A stretch of DNA of 64,000 nt from Amphiduros pacificus (lineage: Eukaryota > Annelida > Polychaeta > Phyllodocida > Hesionidae): positions 8,906,001 to 8,970,000 of the forward strand of contig OX439010.1 of the NCBI GenBank assembly GCA_949316495.1. The letters run 5' to 3'. A program made the translations under genes and the position numbers. Positions 12,110 through 24,299 of the stretch are shown one piece after another. Every line of letters starts with the position of its first letter. The stretch's first letter is position 1. A model generated the notes under the pieces. It was given only the letters and a program-made list of their open reading frames with translations, was not told the origin of the DNA and searched no databases.

Positions 12110-13060
12110 ATGGCTCAAATCACAGGATTAAAGCCACCCGGAAACCTCAACCTAAAAGGAAACTTGGACCAGAACTATAAAGAATGGTTGAGACAGTATG
12201 AGATATATGCCATAGCTGCAGGTGTGGTAAAACTGGGAGAAGATGTCCAGTGTTCTGTATTTTTACATGTGGCAGGACCAGCAGAACAGAAGGTATATGC
12301 AACAATGACAATCCCTGATGATGAAAAAGATAAACTAGATCCCCTCAAGTTGAAATTCTCCCAATATTGTAAAGGAAAGAAGAACTTGATCATTATAAGA
12401 TACCAATTCAATACAACAAACCAAAAGCAAAGTGAAAATTTCGACACCTACCTGACAACTCTGAAAAATAAGATTGTTGATTGCGAATACAGCACCCTAA
12501 AAGACAGCCTACTCAGAGACCGTATTGTATGTGGCATACATGATGAAGTTCTGAGGGAAAAGTTATTGCAAACCGAAGATTTGGATTTAGAAAAGTGTAT
12601 TTCCATGTGCAGACTATCAGAAATCACTGCAAAACAGTTAAAAGAAGTAGCGGAGAGTACAAATGTCAGTGGGGCCAGTGGTGTGAACATGGTACATGCA
12701 AGACCCAAAAAGTTCCATAGTCCAAGACCAAACTTTGCCCGCCCAAACCCCCAGTCCAAGTCCAAATGTGGCAAATGCGGAGGCCTGCCACACAGAGTCA
12801 AGGAGAAATGCCCAGCTTTTGGTCAAACATGCCATAATTGTCAGAAGCTAAACCACTTCAAAATCATGTGCAGATCTGGACAAGGGCGAGGTAGGGGCCA
12901 GGCAAACAGAATGCAAGGACAGTCACACAGAAAGGTACATGACCTAGAAACGGTACAATTTGTGGAGGAACCAGATTGTGACCATTACTATGATGACCCA
13001 GGCTTATACGTAGATGAAATCACGGTAGACACGTGCTACAAATCGCCATGGCAACAGTGA
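12110..13060 (+). mobile_element. gag region of the nested Gypsy element
   Basis: The open frame likely starts at the ATG at 12,110 (MAQITGLKPPGNLNLKGN). It reads through a capsid-type helical region (DQNYKEWLRQYEIYAIAAG; FDTYLTTLKNKIVDCEY) and ends in two zinc-knuckle-like clusters (CGKCGGLPHRVKEKC and CHNCQKLNHFKIMC). The frame overlaps the beginning of pol in a different frame, an arrangement this group is known to express by ribosomal frameshifting. Fossil element part. Confidence 0.85.
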
Positions 13061-16000
13061 AATTACAGAATGTACAAGTCACTTTCAAGCTCGACACAGG
13101 TAGCGAAGCGGACATATTGCCATTTGAAATCTTCCAGAGAATCAAACCAGCACTGAAGCTCGACCCGCCCATACAGAACTTGCACTCTTACTCAGGCCAT
13201 TACCTACAGCCACGCGGCGAGGTAAGCCTGATGGTGAAGGGGTCAAAGGTCAGATTTCAAGTAGTGGACAAGGTGGATCCCATGTTAGGCCGTGATACAT
13301 GTGACAATCTTGGCCTGATCAAACGCGTCAACGCCGTATCGACAGCGATGAACACATCACAGATCCTGAGTGAATATCAAGACGTATTCACTGGGCTAGG
13401 GTGCATCAAGAGGAATGCACACCTGTATCTGAAGCCAGACGCAGAGCCGTCAGTAGATGCCCCAAGGCGCATCCCATTTGCAATCAAGGACAAGGTCAAG
13501 GCCGAATTGGATCGGATGGAGGAGCTTGGAGTTATAGTTCGCCAGTCAGAACCGACTCCATGGGTGAGCTCCATGACCATAGTCCAGAAGAAAGACAAAG
13601 TGAGAATTTGTCTAGACCCCACAAAGCTGAATAAGGCAATTCGCCGCGGTGCATACCCACACAAGACGGTGGAGGAAGTAGCCCCAAACATTACGGGCGC
13701 CACCATATTCAGTACATTAGACGCCAACCATGGTTACTGGCAGATCGAGCTAGACGAGGAGAGGTCTCGTCTCTGCACTTTCAACACCGCCTGGGGAAGG
13801 TATAGATTCAATAGGCTCCCATTCGGCATAAACACCAGCGGTGACATTTTCGCAGAAACCATGGACGAGCTCTACGGACACATCCAGGGTGCAGAGCGTA
13901 TCGTAGACGACCTGATGATCGCGGGCACTACCACGCAGCCGCATGATGCCACCCTGCGACAAGTCCTGGAGACAGCCAGGCAGAACAACATGACGTTCAA
14001 CGCCCCCAAGTCCAAGATCGCCATGCCGAAAGTGCCATATGTGGGTCATGTATTCTCCAAGGATGGATTACAGCCAAGCCCTGACCGCATAGAAGCCATA
14101 CTCAAGATGCCAACGCCTACATGCAAGGATGATGTATTGCGGTTCAATGCAATGGTTGGCTATCTTGCAAAATTTGTGCCAAACCTCTCGGAAGTCAACA
14201 AAGTGCTGCGCCAGTTGACCGAGAACAAAGTGGAGTTCCACTGGGACCCTGTTCATCAGCGAGCATTTGACAATCTGAAGAGATTAGTCACAGAGGCCCC
14301 AGTGCTGGCATATTATGATGTCAAGAAACCCGTGACCATTCAAAGTGATGCAAGCAAGAATGGCCTCGGACGTGTGATCATGCAGGATCAAAAGCCGGTG
14401 AGCTATGCATGACAAGGCCCAGACGAACTATGCCGTCATCGAGAAGGAGATGCTTGGCATTGTGTTCGCATGTCACAAGTTTCACGACTATATCTATGGG
14501 AAACCAGTTACCATAGAAACAGTCCACAAGCCGCTCATAGGGATAATGAGTAAACCCATACAAGCTCTATCAGCAAGGATGCAGAGAATGCGCCTTAAGC
14601 TGCAGAGGTACGACATCACACTAACGTACAAGCCGGGTAAACAGATGTATGTTGCCGACACATTGTCAAGAGCTTATCTTAGCGACACAGGACCAGAAGA
14701 CCTCATTGACAATGAAATCACAGTAAACATGATTCAGATGAGCCCAGAAAAGGAGAAAGAGCTCAAAGAGGCAACAGAAAATGACCCAATATTGCAGAAG
14801 CTTGCATACAATGCAAAAAATGGATGGCCCAAAGTGGTAAGAAAGGCACCACCTGAAATAAGACCCTACTTCACTTTCAGGGATGAAATCACCTGTGAAG
14901 ATGGTCTTGTGTACAAAGGCAAGAGACTGATAATACCCACCAGCATGAGAGCTGAAATGCTAGAACGCGTGCACGAAGCACACATGGGAATTGTCAAGTC
15001 CAATGCTCTGGCCAGGGAGAATATATACTGGCCTGGAATAACTACAGAGATACAAGAGATGGTCGAAAACTGCAATGCATGTCAGACCTACAGGAATAAT
15101 CAGCAAGCAGAGCCAATGTTACCCCATGAAATCCCAGAACTGCCATGGGACAAAGTAAGTGCTGATTTATTCAAATTCAGAGGAGATTACTACCTTCTAA
15201 TGGTAGATTACTTCTCGAAATATCCAGAAGTAAACAAGCTAGACCAGCTATCAAGCAATGCTACCATAAATGCTATGAAAGAAGCATTCAGTCGCTTTGG
15301 AATCCCTAGTACATGCGTAAGTGACAGTGGACCCCAATTTGACAGTCATGAATTCCAAACATTCAGCAAGGAATGGGGATTTAAGCACACACCCATAAGC
15401 CCAACTCACTCTCAGTCAAACGGACAAGTGGAGAAAGGTGTGCAAACAATCAAACAATTCTTCAAGAAATGTGAAATGTCAGGAGACGACCCGCAGATTG
15501 CACTGTTAAGCTACAGAAATACGCCACTAGAGGGCGTGGGACAATCACCAGCACAGCTATTGATGAGTCGCAGACTCAGATCCAAGTTACCAGTCAAACA
15601 GGAGCTACTGAAGCCTGAGGTGATCAACAAGGCAAACACCTCAAAGAAGTTGGCTAAGCGCCAAATGACTCAAAAACTCTATTTTGACCGCAAAGCTGGC
15701 GCCATCATGCCCAAACTGAAGGTCGGCGATGCTGTCAGGTTCAGATCGCCAAAAGGTGATCACTGGCGCTTGGGCATAGTGAAGGCTGTTTTAGACATGC
15801 CCCGCAGGTATGTGGTCGTGGCTCAGGATGGTCGGAATTTCCAGCGCAACCGCGCACACATCAGAAACACACCGGAGAAAGCCACCATCCAGGACCGCCC
15901 TGCTGCAGCGCCACAACTCTCTGTGCCACAGCCGCGCTTCAGGACCCCATCCAATATTGCCAATAGTGAGGCAAGGGAAGTGCAGGCTGAAGGAAATCAC

Positions 16001-16336
16001 ACAAGAGAGAAACCTCAAACATTGATGACAAACACTCACACCAGCATGAAAACCCCAGTGAAAGTTCACACAGGTGAAAAGCCATACACAGGTGCACCAA
16101 ACAGAAGCACACCTGTGAAATCACCAAAACCCAGTCACATGAATCCCACTGGAGAGAAGCACAACACACCTGTAAAAGCCACCAACACAGGTGTTAAGTC
16201 ATATGCATTGCCAACAACCAGCAGTAATGGCAAAGCACCCTCTACTGTAAGTCAGAATGTGCAAGGGACAAACAATCCAGGAGTAGTAACCAGATCTGGG
16301 AGAAATGTGGTTAAACCAAGAAAGTTGAATTTGTAA
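13033..16336 (+). mobile_element. pol region of the nested Gypsy element
   Basis: Domains in order: aspartic protease (FKLDTGSEADILPF), reverse transcriptase (RRIPFAIKDKVKAELDR, STLDANHGYWQIELDEE, IVDDLMIAG), RNase H (VTIQSDASKNGLGR), integrase with an HHCC zinc finger (CNACQTYRNN), the DDE core (SADLFKFRGDYYLLMVDYF; SDSGPQFDSHEFQ; SQSNGQVEKGVQTIKQF) and a GPY/F-like end (LKVGDAVRFRSPKGDHWRL). The tail holds several TGEKP-like repeats. About one break is seen. Fossil element part. Confidence 0.88.
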
Positions 16337-16737
16337 AATGTAAAAATTTGAGTAAGCTGGATGTGCAAAAGTGATATTTGAGGTTAAAACATTCAGTATG
16401 TCATAATCAAACAAGTATTGTAAGTCATATTTTTGTGAAAGACAATTGTATACTATGCAAAATGCCAGAGACAGTCATAAATGATAGTTATGTGGATATA
16501 TGTTATCAAAGTTAAAGACTTTTAAAGTTTATAGTTATTAACATAAAAAATGAGTGCTCAGAGACTTGATATATATATTTTTCCAAAAGGGAAAGATGAT
16601 CATAAATGTTACAAGTATGTACATGAGAGATATATTTCATTGATTGTATGTTTGTATACTTGAGAGATATGTTTCATTGATTGTCATATTATATTGTTTA
16701 TTGATTATTGTTCTTAACAACTGCTTAAGAAGGGAGA

Positions 16738-16849
16738 TGCAATGTATTTACACGTCTCCTCATGACATTGATAAATGAACCAATCAGAATCCATCAATAA
16801 AGTCAGTCCTGAACGCAACGCCATCTTGTGTTATTGATACCATGTTGCA
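16738..16849 (+). repeat. 3' LTR of the Gypsy element (112 bp)
   Basis: It begins TGCAATGTATTTACACGTCT and ends ACCATGTTGCA, and pairs with 11,976-12,087. It is preceded by the purine tract and followed directly by the resumed reading of the older Gypsy fragment (CACCAAGACGCG). Confidence 0.92.
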
Positions 16850-16965
16850 CACCAAGACGCGTTCCGCACAGTCTCCATAACAAGCTGAAAGAGAAAATTG
16901 AGGCCATGGAGAAATCTGGTGTGATAAAAAAGGTAGACAAGCCGACAGATTGGGTCAGCTCGCAT
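16850..16965 (+). mobile_element. older Gypsy-type fragment, right part
   Basis: Reading resumes with RRVPHSLHNKLKEKIEAMEK and then SGVIKKVDKPTDWVSS, the N-terminal block of Gypsy reverse transcriptase. Together with 11,340-11,975 it shows one old fragment split by the younger insertion. After WVSS the recognisable sequence stops. Broken fossil. Confidence 0.85.
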
Positions 16966-17669
16966 TTGAGCTGGCCTCAGATGGACTTATAGACATGGCT
17001 AAGTTGAAGGACATTCCCTGGCGATCCACATGTAATAAAAAGCAGCCGGATCGATATTGTCCCTCTTAAATGATGTCAGTAGTGATGCTGATTATTATAT
17101 ACCAGTGACTTAGTAGTTTATTAACCATGATAACTGCATCTGCTTTTGTTTAAACATATACAATTTGTCACAGCATGTAACAATATGTGCTTGTGCATCT
17201 AGTGTGTGTGTTCAAATAAAGGTTCCAAGGGAGTCCTGCATCTAGGAAACATGTCTCCTGGTTATCTCTCAGTATATCGGCCCAAGGCCGGTTAGACATC
17301 TAGATAGGAGGAGCATGCTACACAGCATTTTCATCACCAGCTCACCTATTATAATCTTGATAATGTTGTGTTCATTATTTTAAACTGATAATGCCAATAT
17401 CATTAAAATATTCTTATTTGAGGAAGAAAGAAGAAAAATGGTCACGCCAGTTTTATACATATATTATATACAAGTAAGTATTACTGACTGATGCCATAGA
17501 CTTGAAGAGGTCAGCACTTAGAGCTGTTTGCCACTAGAGGGCACTTTAGTGAAGCCGACTTCCTGTTGAGCTCTCCATCTTGTATTGATCAGATGTTTAT
17601 GTAATCTATGCCTCATAAAGTTACTATTTCGTCATATTTGGATTATTAGACTTGTTCCTCAATCTACAC
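16966..17669. other. unassigned sequence after the Gypsy fragment
   Basis: No exon is recognised. An AATAAAGG signal at about 17,215 and nearby sequence could be the 3' end of the older element, but no matching left end exists in the window, so this is not called. Confidence 0.3.
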
Positions 17670-18096
17670 TTAAGGTCTATAATCCACAATCAGTTTGAAG
17701 CATTTGGAGAGAACTTCGGGTGGTCTCGTATATTTACGTAACTGCCTTCGGCTCTGGGGCACACGTGGCGGACAAACTCGTTTGCATGAGATTTTTAAAT
17801 ACCCAACTCTTTTAGTGATAATTCATATTTTATGCCATGATTATATCTAAAATATCCTATAAAAGCTTGATTATTCTTTGGATGGCATTAAATAAAGAAA
17901 ATATAAATACTTGATATAAGTCGCCAGGTGCAAAATCTGAGTTGAACCCGTTTCAATTTAAATAATAAAAATTTAAGACTAGCTGGTTAAGTTTACCTTT
18001 TCTGTGCTAAATTAACACATATCATTACTTTGAACACATTTAGGCCAAAAAAACATAAATCTGTCCCAGTTTTTCATTGTGGATTATAGACCTTAA
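17670..18096. mobile_element. MITE with TTAA target duplication, 419 bp
   Basis: Perfect 17-bp inverted ends, GGTCTATAATCCACAAT at 17,674-17,690 and ATTGTGGATTATAGACC at 18,076-18,092, are flanked on both sides by TTAA (17,670-17,673 and 18,093-18,096). The 419-bp interior has no open frame for a transposase, so it is non-autonomous. A TTAA duplication is used by piggyBac and Kolobok transposases; which one applies is not decided by the ends I see. Confidence 0.92.
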
Positions 18097-19053
18097 TGCT
18101 GGAACAAATCACTCTTACTGGCGTCCATTAGCATTAATGCACCAACTGTAAGAATTCAGTACAACAGATACCCTTCTTCTCTATATTCAGTGATATGTTT
18201 ATATACAATCACAAAATTGCAGAAGTATACTCCGATGTTTCCCCAGGACTGAGTATACTAGGCTAATCAATGGGCTCAGTATACTACGGTTATCCCTGAC
18301 TGAATATACTATGTATTCTAACACAAAGCAAGCCTTCTTTTAGCAAGCACTTAACAGATAACCTTTTTGGTGCATCCATATCAACAGCAACTGAATAGAG
18401 TATCATATAAGGAGTATATCTGCTGTTTATGAATATCACAAAATGAGTAAACACCCACAAAAGTCTTTATTTATACCTTCACGAACGTAAGATGCTCTTT
18501 TCCCAATTCACGCATGGCCATATTTTCTAATACCATGATTTCTTGATCACTCCTTAAGCAACAAAGGTAAAAATTATTTTGATAGATACAACAGTAAAGG
18601 ACAAGACCAGACAGAACTAGAATGTTGGCAGAACTTCCTAATAAAAACACAGTGATTTAATCACACCAATATCCTCATGCATTATTTATTTCAAGGTTTC
18701 AAAAATACAAAATTATCATTTGACAGATTAAATTACTTATAGATAATCCCAGATCACCAGATCAGAGAATGCAAATCGTTTCTCTGTCTTAGTCTTCGAA
18801 GAACTGGATTGTCTTACCAAGTTGATTAACCATAGTTTTGATATTAACAAATTTGATTAGTTAACCAGGATCTAGTCTTTGTTTTTAATGTCTTTAGATC
18901 CAGATTTGTTTGGAATCACACGTCTGATATAAAATTATAATCAAACCACTGTGTTTTCTTGTCCATTGGTCTTATCCTTTAAAGCAGCTAATTTCAGTTG
19001 CATGAGGCAATTTAAGCACATATTGACCAATATCAACATAATTGGTCAGTTTG
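18097..19053. other. GPN2 3' flank
   Basis: A/T-rich sequence downstream of GPN2 that must include its 3' UTR. Around 18,225-18,320 a short phrase resembling GACTGAGTATACTA recurs three or four times. No other gene was seen. Confidence 0.35.
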
Positions 19054-20469
19054 CTATTGTTCTTCATCCATCTCTTCATCTTTATCTTCATTTTTCATAT
19101 ATTTTTCTGTGACATTGGCAATTTTTTGATATTCAAACTCTGCTCCAACTGCGCATGACATGAGAGACTGAATGTTGCGTTCCTCCGTGTCCCCGAACAC
19201 GTAGCTATTAGCCTTGTCCACCTGCTGTATCACCCGCAGCATGCACTCCTTGTCCTGCAACATCACAAGGGGAACAAATTATCCTACACATCCTCTCTAT
19301 CAAAGCCAATTATACTTCAGGCCATAAATTGAAACTAATATGCCCTTTTGAAAATTTGTTCCAGATCACAGTAGTAGCACAATTATTGATTTCATAAAAG
19401 AATACTGCATATGTAGAAGGTGGAGAGCGTGACCCTTTTGTTCATCAGTCTCCTATTTTTCTTGTACCTGCAAATTGCAAGCATATCTGTCAACATCTAC
19501 TCACCTCAACATTGAGTGCAACAAATGACACCAAACTGTAATCCTGAACCACCCCTGTTATAGCTTCATTCAACTTCTTATATTTAGCGAAAAATGGATC
19601 ATCCTGAAATTTAAAAGATACATATCTATACTTGTGAAATATGTATGTGGGTGTATGTGTAAATTTAAACTAATGAATATAAATTTCATGAATAGTATAA
19701 ATATAAATCGCATGAAGAGGCAGCTTAAGAATAAATTCTATAGTACAAAATGACCATACAGATTTAATAATCTCCAGCTCTTTTAACCAACAAAAGGATT
19801 GAATGTAAAAAAAATATGTATCAGTTTTGCTCCAACATGAAAGCTTTTGAATATAGTCACCTGTAACTGGTCGAGAAGATATGACAAGTCCATGACTTCA
19901 GTGTAGAAGTCCAGGTTGAATGCTAACTTCCCATAATGTTCTATAAGATCTGCTTTTGAGAGGACATTAACATGAGGCAGTTCTATTTGTAGCATGGTGG
20001 ATAAGGAGGTCAATAACACTGATATAAATTTGGAGGGGTCACTGCAATAGTGCGAGTCCACTAAATGCACAGCCGCGAGACGATGTTGCAGCTTTGCCAG
20101 TTGTGCAAATATATTTTTTACAGCATTATTATGAGTATACAACTCCACCTGCCCTGGACAGTCAAATAATATGTAATCTTCTTTAAGTGCGCATAGTTTT
20201 GTCTGTAGCCAATCAAAGTTTTTCTCTAAATACTCCATGCAGTAAACTAGTCCTCCGTTTGGTCCTAACTTGAGAAGGTCCATTACATCTGAGAGTGTGA
20301 TAAGCTCAGAAATATCAATTGAACATTTATAAGGAAGAGTATCATTTGCTGGATCCAAATTCACAATGGCCACTTTCCGTCCAATTCCTCCCAGAAATTC
20401 CTGCATAGCTTTACAGTAGGTTGTCTTGCCGGCCCCTGGCGGCCCAATTACTGCCTGACCGAACTTCAT
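19054..20469 (-). CDS. GPN2: GPN-loop GTPase 2
   Basis: Three coding exons on the minus strand: 20,469-19,861, 19,603-19,505 and 19,254-19,054, with GT-AG borders and frame continuity, giving 302 residues (human GPN2 is 310). The protein has the P-loop [10 protein letters not shown] (residues 9-18), NLDPAN (37-42), the family-defining Gly-Pro-Asn loop in KLGPNGG (67-73), DCPGQVEL (103-110) and the guanine-specificity motif SKAD (171-174). The second exon reads [19 protein letters not shown]; the last ends in an acidic tail [13 protein letters not shown] GTPases work as dimers in the cytoplasm and help assemble and import RNA polymerase II and III. The start chosen is the ATG before KFGQAVIG; an acceptor (CTTTGCAG) lies 18 bases upstream, so a 5' exon further upstream exists and could hold an earlier start. 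Confidence 0.95.
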
Positions 20470-20489
20470 CTCTGTAAAACTTCTCCTCT

Positions 20490-21160
20490 GCAAAGAATGA
20501 AATATTTTATCTGTTATTTGTACATTATAAGTTTATTTTAATATTGGGATTTAATTCTTCTTTCTTCATACTTTTACAGCAAAATACCTTAATCGTTTAA
20601 AATTGATTTTTATGCTAATGAAACCACATTTTTCATTTGCTCTGTGTTGATTTTGATTCACTTGGAATCTTATTGTTTCTGGCACCACTTGACCTGCATG
20701 TTTCATCAAACCAATATACACCATCATATAATTTTGGTATTTGACAAGAAGAAAACAGCATTTTGTCGCTCTATGTTTACAAGCTTCTCGCAGTGCTTGC
20801 AGGTTAGAGTTGTTGTAGTGCAGGCAAAATACTTCAAAAGATGAAACACATTTCTAAAGATATTTCATTGTCTTGTCCCAACCCTAATAATGATTAGGAT
20901 CTGATTTGATCCATTGAGAGCATGGCTTTGATTTGTCTGCATCCTTTGTATGTTCGAGTTCAGGTAATGTTTGCTGAGCACTGTCAATAATGCAAATTTT
21001 TGCCCAGGTGAACAAAGGCTAAATATTATCTATGTTTTCAAGAAAAATAATCACGAGACATATATATTTTCTCGAAGTTCATGTTCTGCACATGCTCACT
21101 TCCAATATAAGCAGAAGGGTGGTGAACTGGAGTGGATGGAATACATATAACCCGTGACAT
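20490..21160. other. GPN2 upstream region
   Basis: Should contain the first, untranslated or short-coding, exon of GPN2 and its promoter, but I cannot place them. No other feature was recognised before the LINE begins. Confidence 0.35.
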
Positions 21161-21174
21161 ATAAGTGGCTGTCG

Positions 21175-23635
21175 GCTCCCTCCATTTGAAATTCACATGG
21201 ATGGAGACACAAAGACAAGAAGAGGCAGCAAAGAGAGACCACCTGTATACTGAAGTAATGGAAACTCAAGAAGGCAACCCAATTATGTTTCACAAGCTCC
21301 TTAGACACAGACACGGTAAAGAGGCCTCTGATCTGGCCATTATGCTGGACGGTGACCTGGTCTATGATGTTGAAACACAGCTGGATGCCTGGGCCGACTT
21401 CTGTGAAAAACTCGCCACCCCGGGGTCGGACAGCTCGGCACGCGCAGTAATCACAGAGGCGCTGAGATGGCTGCACCAGAATGATATAGAGCCGCAACGC
21501 GTAACAGTAGAGGCAGTCCAGAAAGCTGTGAGCAAGCTCAACAATAACAAGGCCGCAGACAGAGCCGGCATACAGGCAGAACACTTCAAGCTGGCCAGCA
21601 GAGAGCTCTTAACCCTACTCACCCAAGTTATCAACAACATCCTGGAGGAGAGGAGGATCCCCACAAGCTCGAAGTCAGGGTACAAGATCCCCATCCCAAA
21701 GAAGGGTAAAGACCAGCTACAGAGAGAGAATCACAGAGGTATTACAATAACAGCAATTCTGGGCAAAATCATAGAGCATCTACTCCTGGATATCGGGGGC
21801 CCCAGACTGCGAGAACACATCAGCAAGCTGCAGTTCGGATTTGAAGTTGGCAAGAGCCCCTCAATGGCGACCCTCTGTATCACTGAAGTAGCTGCAGAAG
21901 CCAGAGCCCAAGGACACAACCTGTATGTGGCAACATTGGATGCCCAAAAGGCCTTTGATGTCGTGGACCACGATATCCTGAAGCAGAAGCTCCATCGCTC
22001 TGGCATTAAGGGCAGCCTTTGGGCGCTGATTGATGATCTTTATTGCAATGTCACAGAAACGGTGAAGTGGAGAGGCATCTTCAGCCGCCCCTATGAGGTC
22101 AAGCAAGGAGTCCGCCAAGGAGGAGTGTTGTCCACACATATGTACAAAGAGTACATCAACAACCTGTTGATAGATATGGAGGAAACAGCACTCGGCGCCC
22201 ATATTGGTGACATCTACCTGGGCATACCCACAGTTGCAGATGACGTTCTCCTGATGTCCTTCTGGAGTCCCGAGATGCAGGAAATGCTAAACATATCCAA
22301 CAGGTACTCAGATGAAAACCTATACTCACTCCAGATTGAAAAGAGCAGCGTGACCCAGCTCTTAGGAAAGCCCGACGGGCAGGGTCTCAGGTGGCAGCTG
22401 GGATCCGGCCTCCTGGAGTCAGCAGAGGGTTTCACGCACCTAGGGCTGAACTGGAAGGTTGACCACACCACACCCAATATAAGAGACAACATCAGCAAAG
22501 CGCAAAGAGCAGCCTACATGCTGATGGGACGCGGAGTACACAGACAAAATGGGATCAGTCCAGATGTGTCTGCCCACATATTAATGACACAGATTCTGCC
22601 TCGCCTCCTCCATGGGCTCGAGGCAGTATGCCTGAAGAGGAAAGACGAAGAGGAGCTGAGCGCATGTCACAGGAAGTTGCTCAGGAAGTACCAGGACCTC
22701 CCGGAGAGGGTCGCCAAAGAAGCTGTATACCTGATGATTGGAGCACTCCCTTTACCAGCCTACATCCACATAAGAGTACTATCCCTATATGGCCGTATAT
22801 GTAGATTGGATCAGGACGCCCCTCTCAGGAGACTCACCCTGAGGCAGCTGTCAGGATTGGCGCCAACCTCAAGCTGGTATCTGTATGCCAGAGACATAGC
22901 CTTAACATATGGCATAAACCTGGTCAGCCAATGTATACTGCCATGGACCAAAGAAGGTTGGAAGAGGTATATTAAGAGCACTGTACAAAGCCATTGGTTC
23001 GCAGAACTTCTGAAGGGAATACTGACAAAATCATCACTCCTGTGGCTGGACGCCCAACTCCTCCAGAACAACACACCTCACCCCATCTGGGCTACTACAA
23101 ATAAACAAGTCTCTCAAGTTTACAAAGCCACGGTCAGGGCAAAAATGCTGAGTGGTACCTACATCCTCCAGGAGAAGGCCCACCGATTGCAGATCCAGGA
23201 AGACCCCACATGTCCTCTCTGCAGCAAGGAGCCGGAGGACATGCCCCACTTCCTGCTCAGATGCGAAGGCCTCCAGCAGACCCGGCATACTCCACTGGGC
23301 AAAATCGTGAGCATGCTGACCGAGGCTGGTGTGAGCTGGGAGGATGAGTTAGAGCTTTGTAGATTAATCTTAAATGGGGGGAAAACAGGGGTGGCCCAAC
23401 TCAATTTCAAGAATGATAGACCCAGAACAGATATATACACAGATAGTTTAAATGAGATCACTGAGGTAGAAGGTGCAACAGGTAGTTTCCTGGTTAGATT
23501 CAATGGTGAATGCAATGAGCTATGCTACAGGCTACACAAGAGCAGAAACACAGTAAACATTCCATGATACTCCAATAGGAGGTGGTTCGAGATACCGGAC
23601 GAATATACTCAGAAAGAAAGAAGAAAGACAGTCAA
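21175..23635 (+). mobile_element. LINE (non-LTR retrotransposon), 5'-truncated, long open frame
   Basis: An uninterrupted 800-codon frame (21,165-23,567). It starts in the linker between endonuclease and reverse transcriptase (METQRQEEAAKRDHLYTEVM), so the endonuclease is missing by 5' truncation, the usual result of incomplete reverse transcription. Reverse transcriptase motifs include PIPKKGKDQLQRENHRGITI, QFGFEVGKSPSMATL, LDAQKAFDVVDH (about residue 257), GVRQGGVLSTHMYKEYINN and VADDVLLM (about residue 357). A C-terminal zinc finger reads CPLCSKEPEDMPHFLLRC (about residue 682). The 3' end seems to be a GAAA-rich tail near 23,611-23,635. The intact frame implies a young insertion. The clade (I, Nimb, CR1 or other) is not decided. 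It lies between GPN2 and COMMD10. Confidence 0.9.
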
Positions 23636-24299
23636 AACCAGACTGTCCCCTCAGAAAAATGTGCTTTGATTCATTAAGATGTGGGCCATGCATGTGCAGT
23701 ACCACATGCCCAATGCATGTTTATATTCCATGTCATTATTTTTCACAATGTGATTGTGTATAAAGACTTTTGGAGTCGGAAATTGACATGCATTGGGCCT
23801 GTGGCAGTACCCTATACCAGTCTTTAGTCCTACTTGGAGAATTAAGTCAGCCAATTGGTTTGCATGTTGATACAGGTGGAAAGGCTTGCTACAGGCTCTG
23901 CTGACAGTTTTGTAGTCGCCTGTGATTTGATTTAATTTGATTTTTGGCGGGATGCCAATTGGTTTTGCCGAGTAAACATATAGATGTAGATGTTGTGTGG
24001 TTGAGCACGATGGCCAGATTTGAGCGATAAATGGGAAAACCATTTCACTTCCAATAATGACAACATTTGTATTGCAAACTCCAAACAAACAACAACTTAC
24101 ATTCATATTGCTTAATCTAATTATGTTTCTGAAATCTGTTAACATGTCTACGATACCTATTTCGATGAAAAATGTCGGGTTCGTTCAGACTTCCATTTCA
24201 CCACAGCTGCTCTGCATCAAATGTAATAACAACCAATCAGAATTCGAGGTTATGATTTCTGGCCGAGTGCTGAGCATATGGATGGGAAGTGGGAGGATC
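23636..24299. other. COMMD10 upstream region
   Basis: Sequence between the LINE tail and the COMMD10 start codon. It must hold the COMMD10 promoter and 5' UTR. No TATA box or other convincing element was picked out. Confidence 0.35.

Larger units (their letters stand above)
11976..16849 (+). mobile_element. Gypsy-type LTR retrotransposon, nearly whole
   Basis: A 4,874-bp fossil with matching 112-bp LTRs, a primer-binding-like site right after the 5' LTR (TGGTGTCAAAAAGTGGGA, 12,088-12,105), gag, a pol with protease, reverse transcriptase, RNase H and integrase, and a purine tract (AAGAAGGGAGA, 16,727-16,737) right before the 3' LTR. The LTRs differ at about 5 of 112 sites (about 4.5 per cent), so the insertion is moderately recent. 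It looks almost whole, with about one or two breaks. It sits inside an older Gypsy fragment; CAC flanks both ends, the visible part of a short target duplication. The very short LTR is notable. Confidence 0.93.

Noticed and set aside
23651-24145. A 164-codon minus-strand frame upstream of COMMD10
   Set aside because: No recognisable motifs, and it lies over the likely promoter of COMMD10; not supported.
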